From contig CAJVPP010000002.1 of NCBI GenBank assembly GCA_910592005.1, positions 1-64,000 on the forward strand: a stretch of DNA of 64,000 nt, written 5' to 3'. The position numbers and the translations under genes were made by a program. The notes under the pieces are model-generated. The model made no database searches, was not told the origin of the DNA, and worked only from the letters and a program-made list of their open reading frames with translations. How positions within the stretch are numbered: position 1 is the stretch's first letter; each line of letters starts with the position of its first letter. The DNA is from Funneliformis mosseae (taxonomy: Eukaryota; Glomeromycota; Glomeromycetes; Glomerales; Glomeraceae). Of this stretch, positions 12,590 through 25,445 are shown piece after piece.

Positions 12590-13045
12590 TTCAAGTTGAC
12601 TATTGCTCCAATTTAAAATTGGGACAAATTGAAAATTAAGACATGTAGTCATCCCAAGTTGACTATTTCCCAATTTAAAATTGAAAACTGGAACATGTGA
12701 TATCTCAAGTTGACAAATTAATATCAGGATAAATTGGAAATTGAGACATAAGATGTCTAAAGTTGACTATTACCCTAATTTAAAATTAGGGCAAATTGGA
12801 AACTGAGAATTTGATATTCCAAGTTAATTATTAATCCAATTTAAATTGAAATTTAAGAAAATGAGATGTTCTAAATTGACTATTATTCTAAGTAAAATTG
12901 AAGCAAATTTGAAACTAGGAACATAATACTTAAGTTGACTATTATTTTAATTTAAAATTGAAATATACTGAAAACTAGAAATGTAGTAACTATTATTCAA
13001 ATTTAAAATTGAGATAAAACATGATGTTTTAAGTTGACCATTTTT
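12590..13045. repeat. Decayed minisatellite, ~50-63 bp period
   Basis: The motif AAGTTGACTATTA recurs at about 12593, 12656, 12707, 12760, 12821, 12873, 12932, 12985 and 13031. Each copy is followed by a palindromic CAATTTAAAATTG core and an AAATTGGAAACTGAGACATG-like segment. Copies diverge and become more AT-rich from left to right, merging into the AT-rich block. Confidence 0.75.
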
Positions 13046-16000
13046 TTAATATAATTTAAATTTTATAATTATAAATCAAATTAAAAAATTAATTTTTTGA
13101 ATACAATAAATTTAAATTTAAATAAAAAATAGTGAAATTTATTTTAAAATTATTTAATTATTTATTATTTATATAATATTTTTAATATAAAATTTACTAG
13201 AAAATAATTCTTTTTTTAATATTAATTAAAATATAAAAGCTACTTTTGAAATTTAATTATTAAAAAGAATAAATTTCAGAAATTTTAATATTCTTTACCA
13301 GGATGGTATTTGTTATTATATATTAATTTTTTTTTATAAAAATATTTCATTATATTATAATAGTATTAGAATATTAACTTTTTATTAAAGTATTATTTTG
13401 TAATCTAATTACTTCTGTAACTGTTATCATTTTATCTAAAATATCTATTAATTCAGTTTTATTCTTAATTTTAAATTTTTCCTTAATAATTTATATTTAA
13501 TTTTTCTTTAAAATATCCTAATTCATAAAAATATTTAAAGTGCAAGTATTTTTTAGATATACAAGAAATATATGAATCCCAAATATTATTATAAAAAAAT
13601 GTAATTAATTATTATTGAATAATAATAACTATATAATATAATTTTAAATTTTAATAATTTTGATCGAGAATCTAATATTTCTAATTATTTAGTATTATTT
13701 ACCTTAAATAATATTTAATGGCATTGATTCTGAAGTCAATTTATCTAATTTTTAATAAAATAATATAAATAAGTTCTAATTAAATATAAATTAAAATAAT
13801 AAAATTGGATTATTTTTTGCAAAATTTTAGTTAAATAATCATGAAATTTTAAAAAAATCTTGTTAATTATCCTGAAAATTTAATTAATGGTAAACCTATA
13901 AATAAATCAAAGGTGAATTAGTAATAATTATCAGAATATTATTATTAGAAATTGTATTTACTTCTGAAATAAAAAATTTAAAATCATGTAAAATTTAATA
14001 ATTTATTAAAATTGTAATTATTAGATAATTTTATAAATCAGATTATACGTAATGTATAAAATAGAATTATAATTGCAATTTGCAATTACTAGATAATTTT
14101 AAATAAATAAAATTACTTATTATATGCAAATTATTCAAATCTCTGATATATATCAATATAATTTTATATAAATTTATAAAGTATTTTTTTCTTTTTCTTT
14201 AATTGTTAAAATTTTATTTTGCAATTTTTTCTAAATTTCATTTTTAAAAATACCAATTACAATTATTTAAGATGATAATGAAGTTCAACTTTTGATAAAT
14301 GAAAGGAAAAGCAGAAATTTTGAATATTAGAATATGCTTAGGAGATCTAAATTACCTTTTTAGAAAAAATCACAAATAAATTAAAAGAAGTATTTAATAT
14401 AAAAGTTACATTTTTACAATAATAAGCAAAGTTTAAAGAAATTGTTAAAGATTATAAAGTAAGTAAAGTTTTAATTAAAAAAGCTTATAATATCTAGTAA
14501 TTATATAAAATAAAATTTATAAATAATAAATTTTTTAGTTATTTGAACTTTATGCAAAAAAAAAAGTCTAAAAAAAAGTAGAGTAAAATTAGCAAGACAT
14601 ATAAAAAATGATTTGTAATTTCATTTTAAAAAAAATCTGATAAGTATTTAAAAATACATCTATTTGATATTTATATTAAAATTTAGTTACATTCAAACTT
14701 TTTATTTTTAGTTTTTTAAATAGAAAATAAGCTGAATTAAATTAATATAAATTTTGTTATTTTAAGCTTCAAATATTTTAAACTAATTTTTAATATTTAC
14801 TTTTTAGAAAAGTTAAATACTTCTCACTTCTCCAATTTTTCTTTTCCACAAAAATCTGCATCATCAAAAAGATCTGCATTATCTCATTAATATCTAATAC
14901 TAATATACCTTCAAATATTGAAAACTCTCACTCTAACTATTAATATTCTTTATTATTATTTTTAACTATTATCATTCCTTTTTCTTTTCCATTTTTCCTT
15001 AAATTTCATATTCAGTTTTTTTTTATAATTTTTTTTCTGATTTTCTGCTAAAAAAAAATTTTTTTCTTAAATGAAACTTATTACTTCTATATAGTATTTA
15101 GGATCAACAGTTATAAACTAATCTATATCTGATTAATAGTAATCATACTTTAATATTAAAATTTTATTATATTCGTAATTTATTTTTTTATTTAATTTAT
15201 ATATCATTATTATAAAAACAATATTAAAGTAATTTCACAATTGGTAATTTATTAACACGGTATTCATAAAATTAGAAACTTTTATATAATCATAATTTAT
15301 GTGATTTTAATAGTAAATTGACTATATAAAAGGATTTTCTATATATTCACATCTCAATATAAAGTGTATGCATAATTTTTGGTTTATTATATAATAAAAT
15401 ATTTTAGAATTTCAAAATTTAGACGAAATTATTTCAATTTTATTATATAATAAAACATTTTAGAATTTTAAAATTTAAATTGTAATGATAAAAGTATTTT
15501 GATTTTAATTTTACTCAGAATTATTAATTTTACTTATAAATATTATGAAAAATAATCTTTTATACATAAAATATATTTAAAATTATTATCAAAATTTTAA
15601 TATAAATCAATTAAATATATTTAATAAAAATTATAATTAAATTTAATAAATTAATTAAATAAAGTTATTATAATTCAAATATCTATAATTTTAAAATCTT
15701 TTTATAACTATAAGTTTTGCTAATAAAGTAGATTTAAATATAATTCTATGCAGAATACATATTTTACAATGATTTATAAATTTCTTTACAATCTTTTTTT
15801 TTTACTTCAAACTATTTCTTCTTAATTTAATATATAAAATCTTTTGATCATAATGAAAGTTTTAATATACTCTAAACTAATTACTTTATACAATTTTTTT
15901 TATAATTAATATTAATATTATTTCAATTGATTTACCTTCTTTAATTAAAGTATTTTTTGTTCTATTATTAAAATTTCTAAATATAACATATTCTCTAATT

Positions 16001-19000
16001 TATAATAAACTATAATTTTTTCTACAATAATATTAAAGATCTGTATTATATAATTTAAATTAATATTTAAAGAATTGTTTTTATATTATTATATAAACTT
16101 TTATTTATCAATTATTTTTTAATCAATTTTTAATTTATTATTTTATTAATAATTTTATTAAAAGTTTCTTTGCTTATAAAAAATTTTTCTTCTATAATAA
16201 TTAAATAAAAAAGATAAATTTTATTTTAAATAAAAGAAGATTTAAGATATAAATTAAAAAATTAAAATTTAATAAAGTATTATATTGTTAAATATAAAAA
16301 TCGTCATTAAATCAAGATATGAAATTTATTATAGCTAAATTCAGACATTAAATTCAAGATGTATTAGTTTAAAATTTAAATTTAGATTGCCTAAAATTGA
16401 AATTTTATTTTTAGACAAAATGAATCTATTCTAATTTAAAGTTAAAACAGATTGCAATTTAAAGTATAATAAATATATAGTAATTAATTATAATATAATA
16501 TTATATAAAAGATAAAATATTATTAATTATTTATAGATATGATTAATTATATACAGATATACAATATATTAATATAATGAATAATTAGTAATAATTATTA
16601 ACTTATATTTTAAATATGTTTAAAACTTTTTTTTTATTATATTTCTAATTTGTATCTGCAAATCACAATAATTTATTATCAAATTTTTTTATATATAATG
16701 ATTAATTAAAAAATTATTTTTCAATTTTTTATTTTTATTAATTTTTCTTTATGATTATTATTATTCCTTAAATTGTCTAGCAGGTAAATTTGCTTATAAA
16801 CTTAAAAAAATATGTTATTTTTTTAATAAAATATTAAATATTATTTTTAATAATTTAATAATTATATGAAAATAGAATTTAAAATATATTTTATTAATTT
16901 TATTAAAAGAAATTTTAAGTTTATAAGATATTTTTAAATAATTTAATTTTAAATTTAAGTTTTAAAAAATTCTTTAAAATTTAAATGTTTATGAATTAAT
17001 TAAATCACTTTACTACTAATAAACTCATAAATTTTTTAGTAAATTATAAAAAGTATAATAATCAAAGTTATTTCTATTATAAATTTTATAATATTTTATT
17101 ATGATTAATATTGCTAAAAGTAAATATTAATAAGATTGTCAAAGGTTAATGATAAAATTTATTAATTTATATTTTTTTTAAAATTACAAATTTTTAGCTT
17201 AGAAGTAACTGTAAATTATTTATTATATAATTAAAAAAATAAAATTTACAATAAATATAATACATATTTTTAAAATTAATTTAAAAAAATTTTAATTTTT
17301 CATAAAATAAATCAGAAGTGAATTTATAGTAAATAAGTAGGCAAATTTGTCTGCAAACTTCTACAATCTAAGAGATATAAAATAAATACTTTACAAAAAT
17401 TAATAAATTTAAAAGTATGTTAAAAATATATTAGTATATGATATTTCATTCTGTTAACTCTCTTATAACTTAATATTAGAAATATATTACAAATATAATT
17501 TAATAATATTTTAATAATATATTACATAAATGTTAAATATATTATAATGTATATTATAAAATTATTTTCATTAAATATCTAAAATATGTTATAAAATCAT
17601 AAATATTTATAAAAATTTATTTTTTTATTTATAAAATGTGATTTATTTTATGCATAATTATTTAGTTTAATTTAGTTAATTAATTATATTAAATTAATAA
17701 TATAATAATTTTTATTAATAATATAAATATCAAAGTTTTATTATACTAAAATATTCTATTAAAACTAATTATCAAATTAACCTTTTTTAAGAACTTTCAT
17801 AAAAATATTTTTTTAAATATTATTTTTATATTATTATAAAGATAAATATGTATTATTTTTAATGTAAATGTTTATTTATAATTCATTTGAGTTTAATTTA
17901 AAATTAAAAATATTGATATAAATAAAATTATAGTTATAATAACTACTAGTTATATTATTAATTAATAATAATGAAAAATGTATAGTAGAATATTTTACAA
18001 TAATAGAAACAATTTCCTTTTTAAATATGAAAATACTAAAAATGGTATGTAAAATAATCTACAAAAATTAAAAAAGGATAATTAATTTTATGTAATAGTA
18101 AAAGGATTTACATTTGTATTACTAAATTAAATAGATGATTTTGCAAATAAGGTAATTCATTAATGACATTTAATTCATTTTATTCATTTAATTCATTTTT
18201 TTATTTTTATTATTTTATGCAATTTATTATTATTAGAATATATTTTATATAAATAGGAATAGTTTTATAAGAAAGAAAAAAGAAGAGAGTAACCTTGTCT
18301 TGTAATAATTCTTTGATAAATAAATTGTTTAGTATAGATATGCTGACAAAAGTAGTACTAATCTTTTGTTTGTTAAATAATTAATTGCATGTATTTACTC
18401 AATTTGTTTTATTTATCTCTATTTCTTTTATCTTGTATCTTTATTTTTACTCTTCTGTGTAAAGAAAACCTTCTATTAAATCTTAATATTGCAGATGATT
18501 TACTTATAATTTAAAAGATTAGAGTAATAATAATATTAATTTTTTAATTACTGTAAATTAAAAAAATTATATTAATCATATTCAAATTAATTTTATAAAA
18601 TATAAAATAAATATAAATAGATATTTACTTAATTATTATTTTATAATTTGATTATGGTTTAGATAGTTTAAATAAAGTTTAAGTTATATTCAAGTTGAAT
18701 TTAAGTAATAATTTAAAAGGTTTATTATTAAAATCACATTATAAATTATATGATTTTTATGTTTGTAATTTAATTTTAATAATAAATTTTTTATACAGTT
18801 AGTTTAATTTAAATGAGAGATAGATTAAGTTTAAAAATTATTTGAAATATAATTAAATCAGATTATAATTTAGTTAAATTAAGTTGAGTTTAAGCTATTC
18901 AAATTATATTTGAGATATAGTTTATATTATGATTTATGTTATAGTTGATTAAATTTTATAATTTCATGTATATTTTTTTAAATATTTTTTAATTTATATT

Positions 19001-22000
19001 AATTAATTATATTTTTTTGATTTTTTTTTAATAATTGATTTTATTTTAATTTTTTATTTGATTTTTAATTAATATTTTTAAATAAATAAATTTTACTTTT
19101 TCAATTAATTTTTTTAATATTGATTTTTATTTTTTATTTATAATTATAATTTTTAATTTTTAATTATTTTAATCTTTTTTATTTAATTATTTTTTTAATT
19201 TAATTATATTTTCATAGTTTTTTTATTTTTTAGATTTACTTAATTATTTATTTATTTTAAATTGTATTTTTAATTTAGATAATTTGATTTATGTTTATTA
19301 AGTTTATTTTTTAATTTAACTTGATATTATTAATTATATAAAAATTATTTTTATTTTAATATTATTTTCATCAATTTTATTTTAATGTTTTTTAAATATA
19401 ATTTTTTTATTTAAAATTTTAATATTTTTATAAATTTAATTTAATTTATTATATTTTGCTATTAATTTTTTATTTTCAATTTTATTTATTTAATTTTTTT
19501 TTTTTAATTGATTTTTAATTATTTTTAAAAAATTAATTTTTAATGAATATCTGTAATTTCAAATTTAATTTTATTTTTAATTAATGCTCTTATTTAATTT
19601 ATTTTTTAATTTTTTATTTACTCATTATTTTATTAAATTATTTTTAAATTATTTTTTTTTAATAATTATATTTATTTTATTTTTTTTTTAATAAATTAAT
19701 TTTTATTGATTTTTTAATTTATTTTAATAATTTATTTTTTATTTAATTTATTTTTTAATTAATTTTATAATTAATTAATTTATTTTTTTATTTTTTTAAT
19801 AATTAATTAGTTGTTGTCTATTACTTTATAATAGAAATAATTCATATAATGTTATACAGATTTCTAAAAAAGAAACTTATGTAATTTATTTACATAACTA
19901 TAATCAATTTTACTTAAGAATTATTTTTTATTTTGTAAAAATTTATGTAATATTATATATTTAATTATTATTATTTATATAGAGTAAATTAAACATAATA
20001 GAAAAAAATTTTTTAATTATATAGATTTTTAATTTAATTTATTAATAATTAATTTTTAATTTATTTTTTTTAATAATTGAATTTTTAATTTTTTTTAATT
20101 TTTTTAATAATTGAATTTTTATTTAATTTATTATTTAATAAATTTTTTAAATTATTTTATTAAAATAATTGAATTTTTATTATAGTATTTATTAATAAAA
20201 ATTTTAAAAAACTGATATTTAAAACTTTGATCTGATTTTTTGATATTTTATTAATAAATATTTTGAAAATTCAAATTTTTATTTATTTTTTCTAGTTTTT
20301 AATCAATAAATAAATGTTGCTGAATTCCTAAAAATTTTATTTAAATTTTTGGTAATATTTTTAAAAATCTGATAAAAAATCTCAAAGATCTTAAAGTACT
20401 AGACTAGATAAATTTTATTTAGACAATATATTAATTTAATTTTTAAACTCTGATTTACTAATTTAATCATCTAATAATATATTTAAAAATTTAATATTTG
20501 ATCTTAGAAATCTGATTGGTATAATATAATATTTTTATAATAAAGCTAATAATAATTTATATATAGTATAAAAAGGATTAGTAACATTTTACCTTAATAA
20601 TATTTTAGTTTAATTTCTAAAATTTTTTAATATTTGATATAAATATAATTTACTCTTCAGATCATCTAGTAATACATCTAAAAATCTAGTATTTGATCTC
20701 AAAAATCTGATTAGTGTAATATAATATTTTTTATAGTAAAGCTAATAGCATTTTATATATAAGTAAAATATTTATAACTTATTAAAAGTATTAAATAGTT
20801 TAACTTAGTTCGTAATAATATATTTTTTAGTAATCATATAAAGTTAAATTAGTTTGTTAGATTTATTATAATAAGATATATTAAATAATTTATATTTTTA
20901 AATATTATTTTTAATAATTTTTTATTTATTAATACTAAAATATTATATATTATTATTTTATATATTATATTATGATGAATTAATAAGCTATATTTTATTT
21001 TTATATAGTAAGTTATTACTATTTAATATTTTTTAAAATTAAATTATTAAATGTTATAACAGATAAAATTTTAATTTAGAAAATTTATTAGCAATCTTAA
21101 TATTAATATATAGATTAATTAGTCAATTTTATTTTTTAAAATAATCACATAGATCATAAATATTAATTTAATTTTTAGTATAACTGTTGATTTAATTTTT
21201 ATATCAATTTTATTGTCTATAAATTTGTCAACTTTATTTCTATTAAGTTAATTTAATTGATTATTTAATATGTATAAAAATTTTTGTATTTTTTTTAAGT
21301 CTTATTATCTTTTTTAGTAAAAGTAAACTAATAAGATATTAATCTTATAAGTAATGAACTTATTATTATATTAATAAAGGAATATAATTTATCAAATATA
21401 AAACTTATTTTTTGTAACTGTTTATATTATTTAAAGTTATTTGTATTTATTTGTAAACTTTTGTATTTATTTGTAATCTCTTTTAATTGTTAATAAACTT
21501 ATTGTATAATATTATAAAGATTTACTATATTAACTTAAAGTCTTTGAATTGTAATCTTTAAAATATTTTTATGTTTATTTTTTGTGTTTATTTATTGAAA
21601 ATAATCTTTGATATTGCTATGAATTTTCATTTATGATTTCTTAAGTAATTGACTATGATTTTAATTAAAGCTATATATATTACATAATAAAGATTTCATT
21701 TGATCCTAATATTAAAATATAAAAGTGTTTAAAAAATTTTTTTATAAATTTATTTGTTAAATTAAATTAAGTTTATTAAGGTATTATAATTATTATATAC
21801 ATTTATATAAAATTATATTTATTTTATACAATAATTTTTATTTTATTTTTAAATATTTCTGTTTTAAAAATTCCTTTGATTTTTTTAAATTCTTAAATTA
21901 TATCTAAGATACAAGAATTTGCTGACTTGTAATTATTGGTTAATATACATGATTTATTTAATTAAAAATTTATAGTATCACATATTTGGTAAATCTAAAA

Positions 22001-22674
22001 TCTTATTTAAAAAAAATCAACTAAAAACTTTAATGCTATATAAATTTTAATATTTTAAAATTTAGTAGAATAGCTATAAATTACATATAAAATATTGCAG
22101 TAAGTATTTACAAAAAAAAAATTAAAAGAAAAAAATGATTTGGAGGAACTATTTAATCATGATTCTAAAAATTGATATAGATGAAAAAAAAAAAAGAAAA
22201 TTACTTAAAACAAACAGTAAATAATTCATAATACTTTAAATTAGGTCTATTAGTATTAGTTAAAAGTATTGAATTATTCAAAGAAAATTACTTGAATGGA
22301 TGATTAATTAAAATCTTTACAAAGTCCTGATCTTATTGAAAATTTTATATCAAAAAATAAAAATGATTTTTTTTATAGCATTAAAAGAAGAATGAAATAA
22401 GAAAGTATACTTATTCAATTAGTAAAAGTATGTTATGTAGAGTTAATCTGTACTTGAAGAGAAATCATATAAAATATTAGAAAAACGGTTCAGCAAATTT
22501 TTATATTTGGACGCTTTGCGACGGAAAGGAAGGAGACTTAAATTTTCAATTTTTTTTTTTTTTTTTTTTTAAACGATATCTAAATAAATGATTGGACAAT
22601 AAAGAGTTCATTAAAACAAAAAAAAAATTATTTTGAAGGTAAAAATAAAAATATATCTTTATTGCTATTTCGTA

Positions 22675-22845
22675 ACTCAAAAAAAAGGGGGAAATCTAAA
22701 TTTTGATAAAAAATTTTTTTATTGGTCCACTAATTATCGGAAAAAAACTTTCGCCTTCAGCGAACTTATCAACATAAAGCAATAATTATTTTTTTTATTG
22801 ACTAGAACCCATATATTCAAATTTAGCCCCCTTTTCTATTGAAAA
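22675..22845. mobile_element. Small inverted-repeat element in the AT desert
   Basis: CTCAAAAAAAAGGGGGAAATC near 22676 is inverted-repeated by AAATTTAGCCCCCTTTTCTATT near 22820-22841. A related start (AAACGGTTCAG...GGAAGGAGACTTAAATTTT) lies upstream near 22,490-22,550, so two copies may be nested or abutting. No coding capacity. Confidence 0.45.
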
Positions 22846-22850
22846 GGTCC

Positions 22851-23015
22851 CATATGGGTTGATTGCTAGGAAAATCAGGTTCCGGGAATTATTTAGCAAA
22901 ATTGAGATTTTTATTGCATTTTAGTTTTTGATGTTATTAGATTAAAATGTATTAAGCTCTTTATTTTAGTCAAAAATTTCTCGGAACCTGATTTTCCTAG
23001 AAACACTCCCATATG
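22851..23015. mobile_element. 165 bp foldback element with 36 bp arms
   Basis: The left arm 22851-22886 and right arm 22980-23015 are inverted repeats. They share CATATGGG at the outer end and CTAGGAAAATCAGGTTCCG at the inner end, with differences mainly in a 7 bp block between. The AT-rich interior has no open frame. Size and structure fit a MITE; it directly follows the preceding element. Confidence 0.65.
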
Positions 23016-25299
23016 ATAATATATATATTAAGATATAAATAGCTTTATTATTTTCAATTACTAAAAAATTAAATTTTATAAATAATTGATGAAATATAAT
23101 AAATAATGTATACTTTTCAGTCAAAAATATTAGAATACTTTAAAAATATCACAATTTTTAAATTTAATAGCCAATTTTAATTTTTTAATTATAAAATAAT
23201 TTTAATAAATAATTTTACATAAAATTTTTTATTTTATTTATAAAAACAAATTTTTTATAAATAAATTAATATTTAGTTAAATAATCATTGCTATTTATTA
23301 TATTTTAACTCTTCTTAGCATATTTTATATTAACTTTCTTAAAATTATTATTTCAATTTCATTTCATTTTTTCTTTAAAATAATCATTAATTTCCAAGAA
23401 TTTTTGAATATAAAGTATGTTTACAAATCTTTTTTTTTAAAATATCTTATAGATATTTAATTAGATTTAAATTAGGTGATTATATAGATCATAAAATATT
23501 TGAAATTGATTTCTATCTATTGCTTAATTTCTTTGCCTAATGAATTAATACATTATATCTTAAAAAATATACTCTAATTCAGTTTTAACTTATTAATAAA
23601 AGACAAATTATTATAATTTTCTGAGTATTATATTAAATATAATGATGAATATCATTTTAAAATAATAAAAAATGAGATAAAATAAACAAGAAAATCTTTA
23701 ATATTTTGTTTACTATGAATATCTTTTCAGAGGTCAATTATTTCACCTTGGTTAAATTCAATAAATTTTTAGATTTTTATCATTAGAAATATACATATAT
23801 TTAAATATTAAAAGCTTATAATTATGTAAGAAAAATTGGTTTATTTTTATGCTTTTTATTAAAAGTTATGATTAATAGAATTATGTCAATTTGAGTAATA
23901 ATAATCACATGATCTAATATTTTGATCAAAAAGTATACATTTTGTAATTTAATATATATTAGTAAATATTTTATCTAAATTTAAAATGCTAAAGAAAAAA
24001 TTTAAATAAAGTATTTAAAATCTATTTTGCTGATTTATCATTAGTATAATACAATTTTTGACCTGTAAAATTATAATTATTATTTCATTCTAATAATAAA
24101 AATTCTTTTTATTTTATCTTTAAATTGATTTTCTATTTATCTAATTTATTTATTCTTTAATTATATAATTTTATCTTTATTCTTCTTTAGTTATAAATTT
24201 ATTTTTATTATTATTATTATCATTAATTTTCACTTTCATTATCATTTACTTATATATCAATTTCTTAATATATTAGCTCATAATTATTAATTTCATTATT
24301 AAGATAAATTAGTATAATTATATGAAAATATTATACTTCATGTTCATATTTTTTAGCTTTTCTTATTTTATGAATATATAAAATATTACTTTGAATTTGA
24401 CTCAAAGTCAAAACTTTTTTATTTTAAATTTTTAAATTAATAAAATAAATTAATTGTTTTAATTAAAAAAAAGTCTAAAATAAGAAAAAAAAAAATCTTA
24501 TATAGTTAATTTTGTTAATTAGTATGTAAGTAACTTATAATCACTCTTTTAAAGTAAAATTAACATAAATTCCATAAATTTAACTATAATACAAGTTAGT
24601 TTTAGATCTTTTTCACTTGTAGATTCACAAAAATCTATCAAATTACTTAAATTTATTAAAAAAATTTATGTTATATAGATTTTTCTTACTTCTGTATTTA
24701 ATTAATTCAACTAAAATTAATTTATATTTAAAATAAAATTTTAATCTTATATAATATAAATTACATTAGATTTAAAATTAATGAATAAAACTTTTATAAT
24801 TTATAAGATAAATAAAATGTAAAAAAAAAGGATCAATAGAGATTGTTTTTAGACTTTTCTTGTAAAATATTAGCAAAATCATTAGAAAATTTTGACCATC
24901 ATTTTGATTAATTTGCTGATATATTTAAAATGCTATATTTCTTATTATATTTATATAATCATCATTAAATTTTGCTAAAAAAAGCTAAAAGTAATAAAAA
25001 TTAATATTAAATTTAGCTTATATTTTTAATTGATAAACAAATTTAAATAGTTAAAATACAAATTTAGCTTTAAAATAAAATAAAAAAAAAAGTAATAAAA
25101 TTTCACTTTATGTTTTTAGATATAATTAATATAATAATTTTATAATATATAGAAAGATTTTTAGAAAATTAAGTTTCAACTTAAATTAAGACTTAATATA
25201 TTTTAATTTAATAACATTAAAAATTAATATAATAAAAATTTCAAATTGTTAAAAAATTTTCAGAGTTTGATTTTTCTAACAATTAACCTATATATGAGA

Positions 25300-25445
25300 A
25301 ACGGTCAGTAAAAAAGGAAGAAATTCATTTTTTAGTTAAAAATATTTTTATTGGCTTACTCTGCTGATTATGGTTATGTAAACAAAACTAGCTTAATGAC
25401 TAAAATTACTCAAATTGTAAATTTTCACCTTTTCTATTGATCACC
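25300..25445. mobile_element. Second copy of the AAAAAGG-ended small element
   Basis: AACGGTCAGTAAAAAAGGAA at about 25,299 is imperfectly inverted-repeated by TTTCACCTTTTCTATTGATC near 25,423. Ends resemble those of the element at 22,675-22,845, so the two are probably diverged members of one non-autonomous family. Confidence 0.4.

Noticed and set aside
12590..13045. Possible CRISPR-like array (regularly spaced short motif)
   Set aside because: Spacing is irregular (about 46-63 bp), the 'spacers' are similar to each other, and the genome is eukaryotic; it is a decayed minisatellite.
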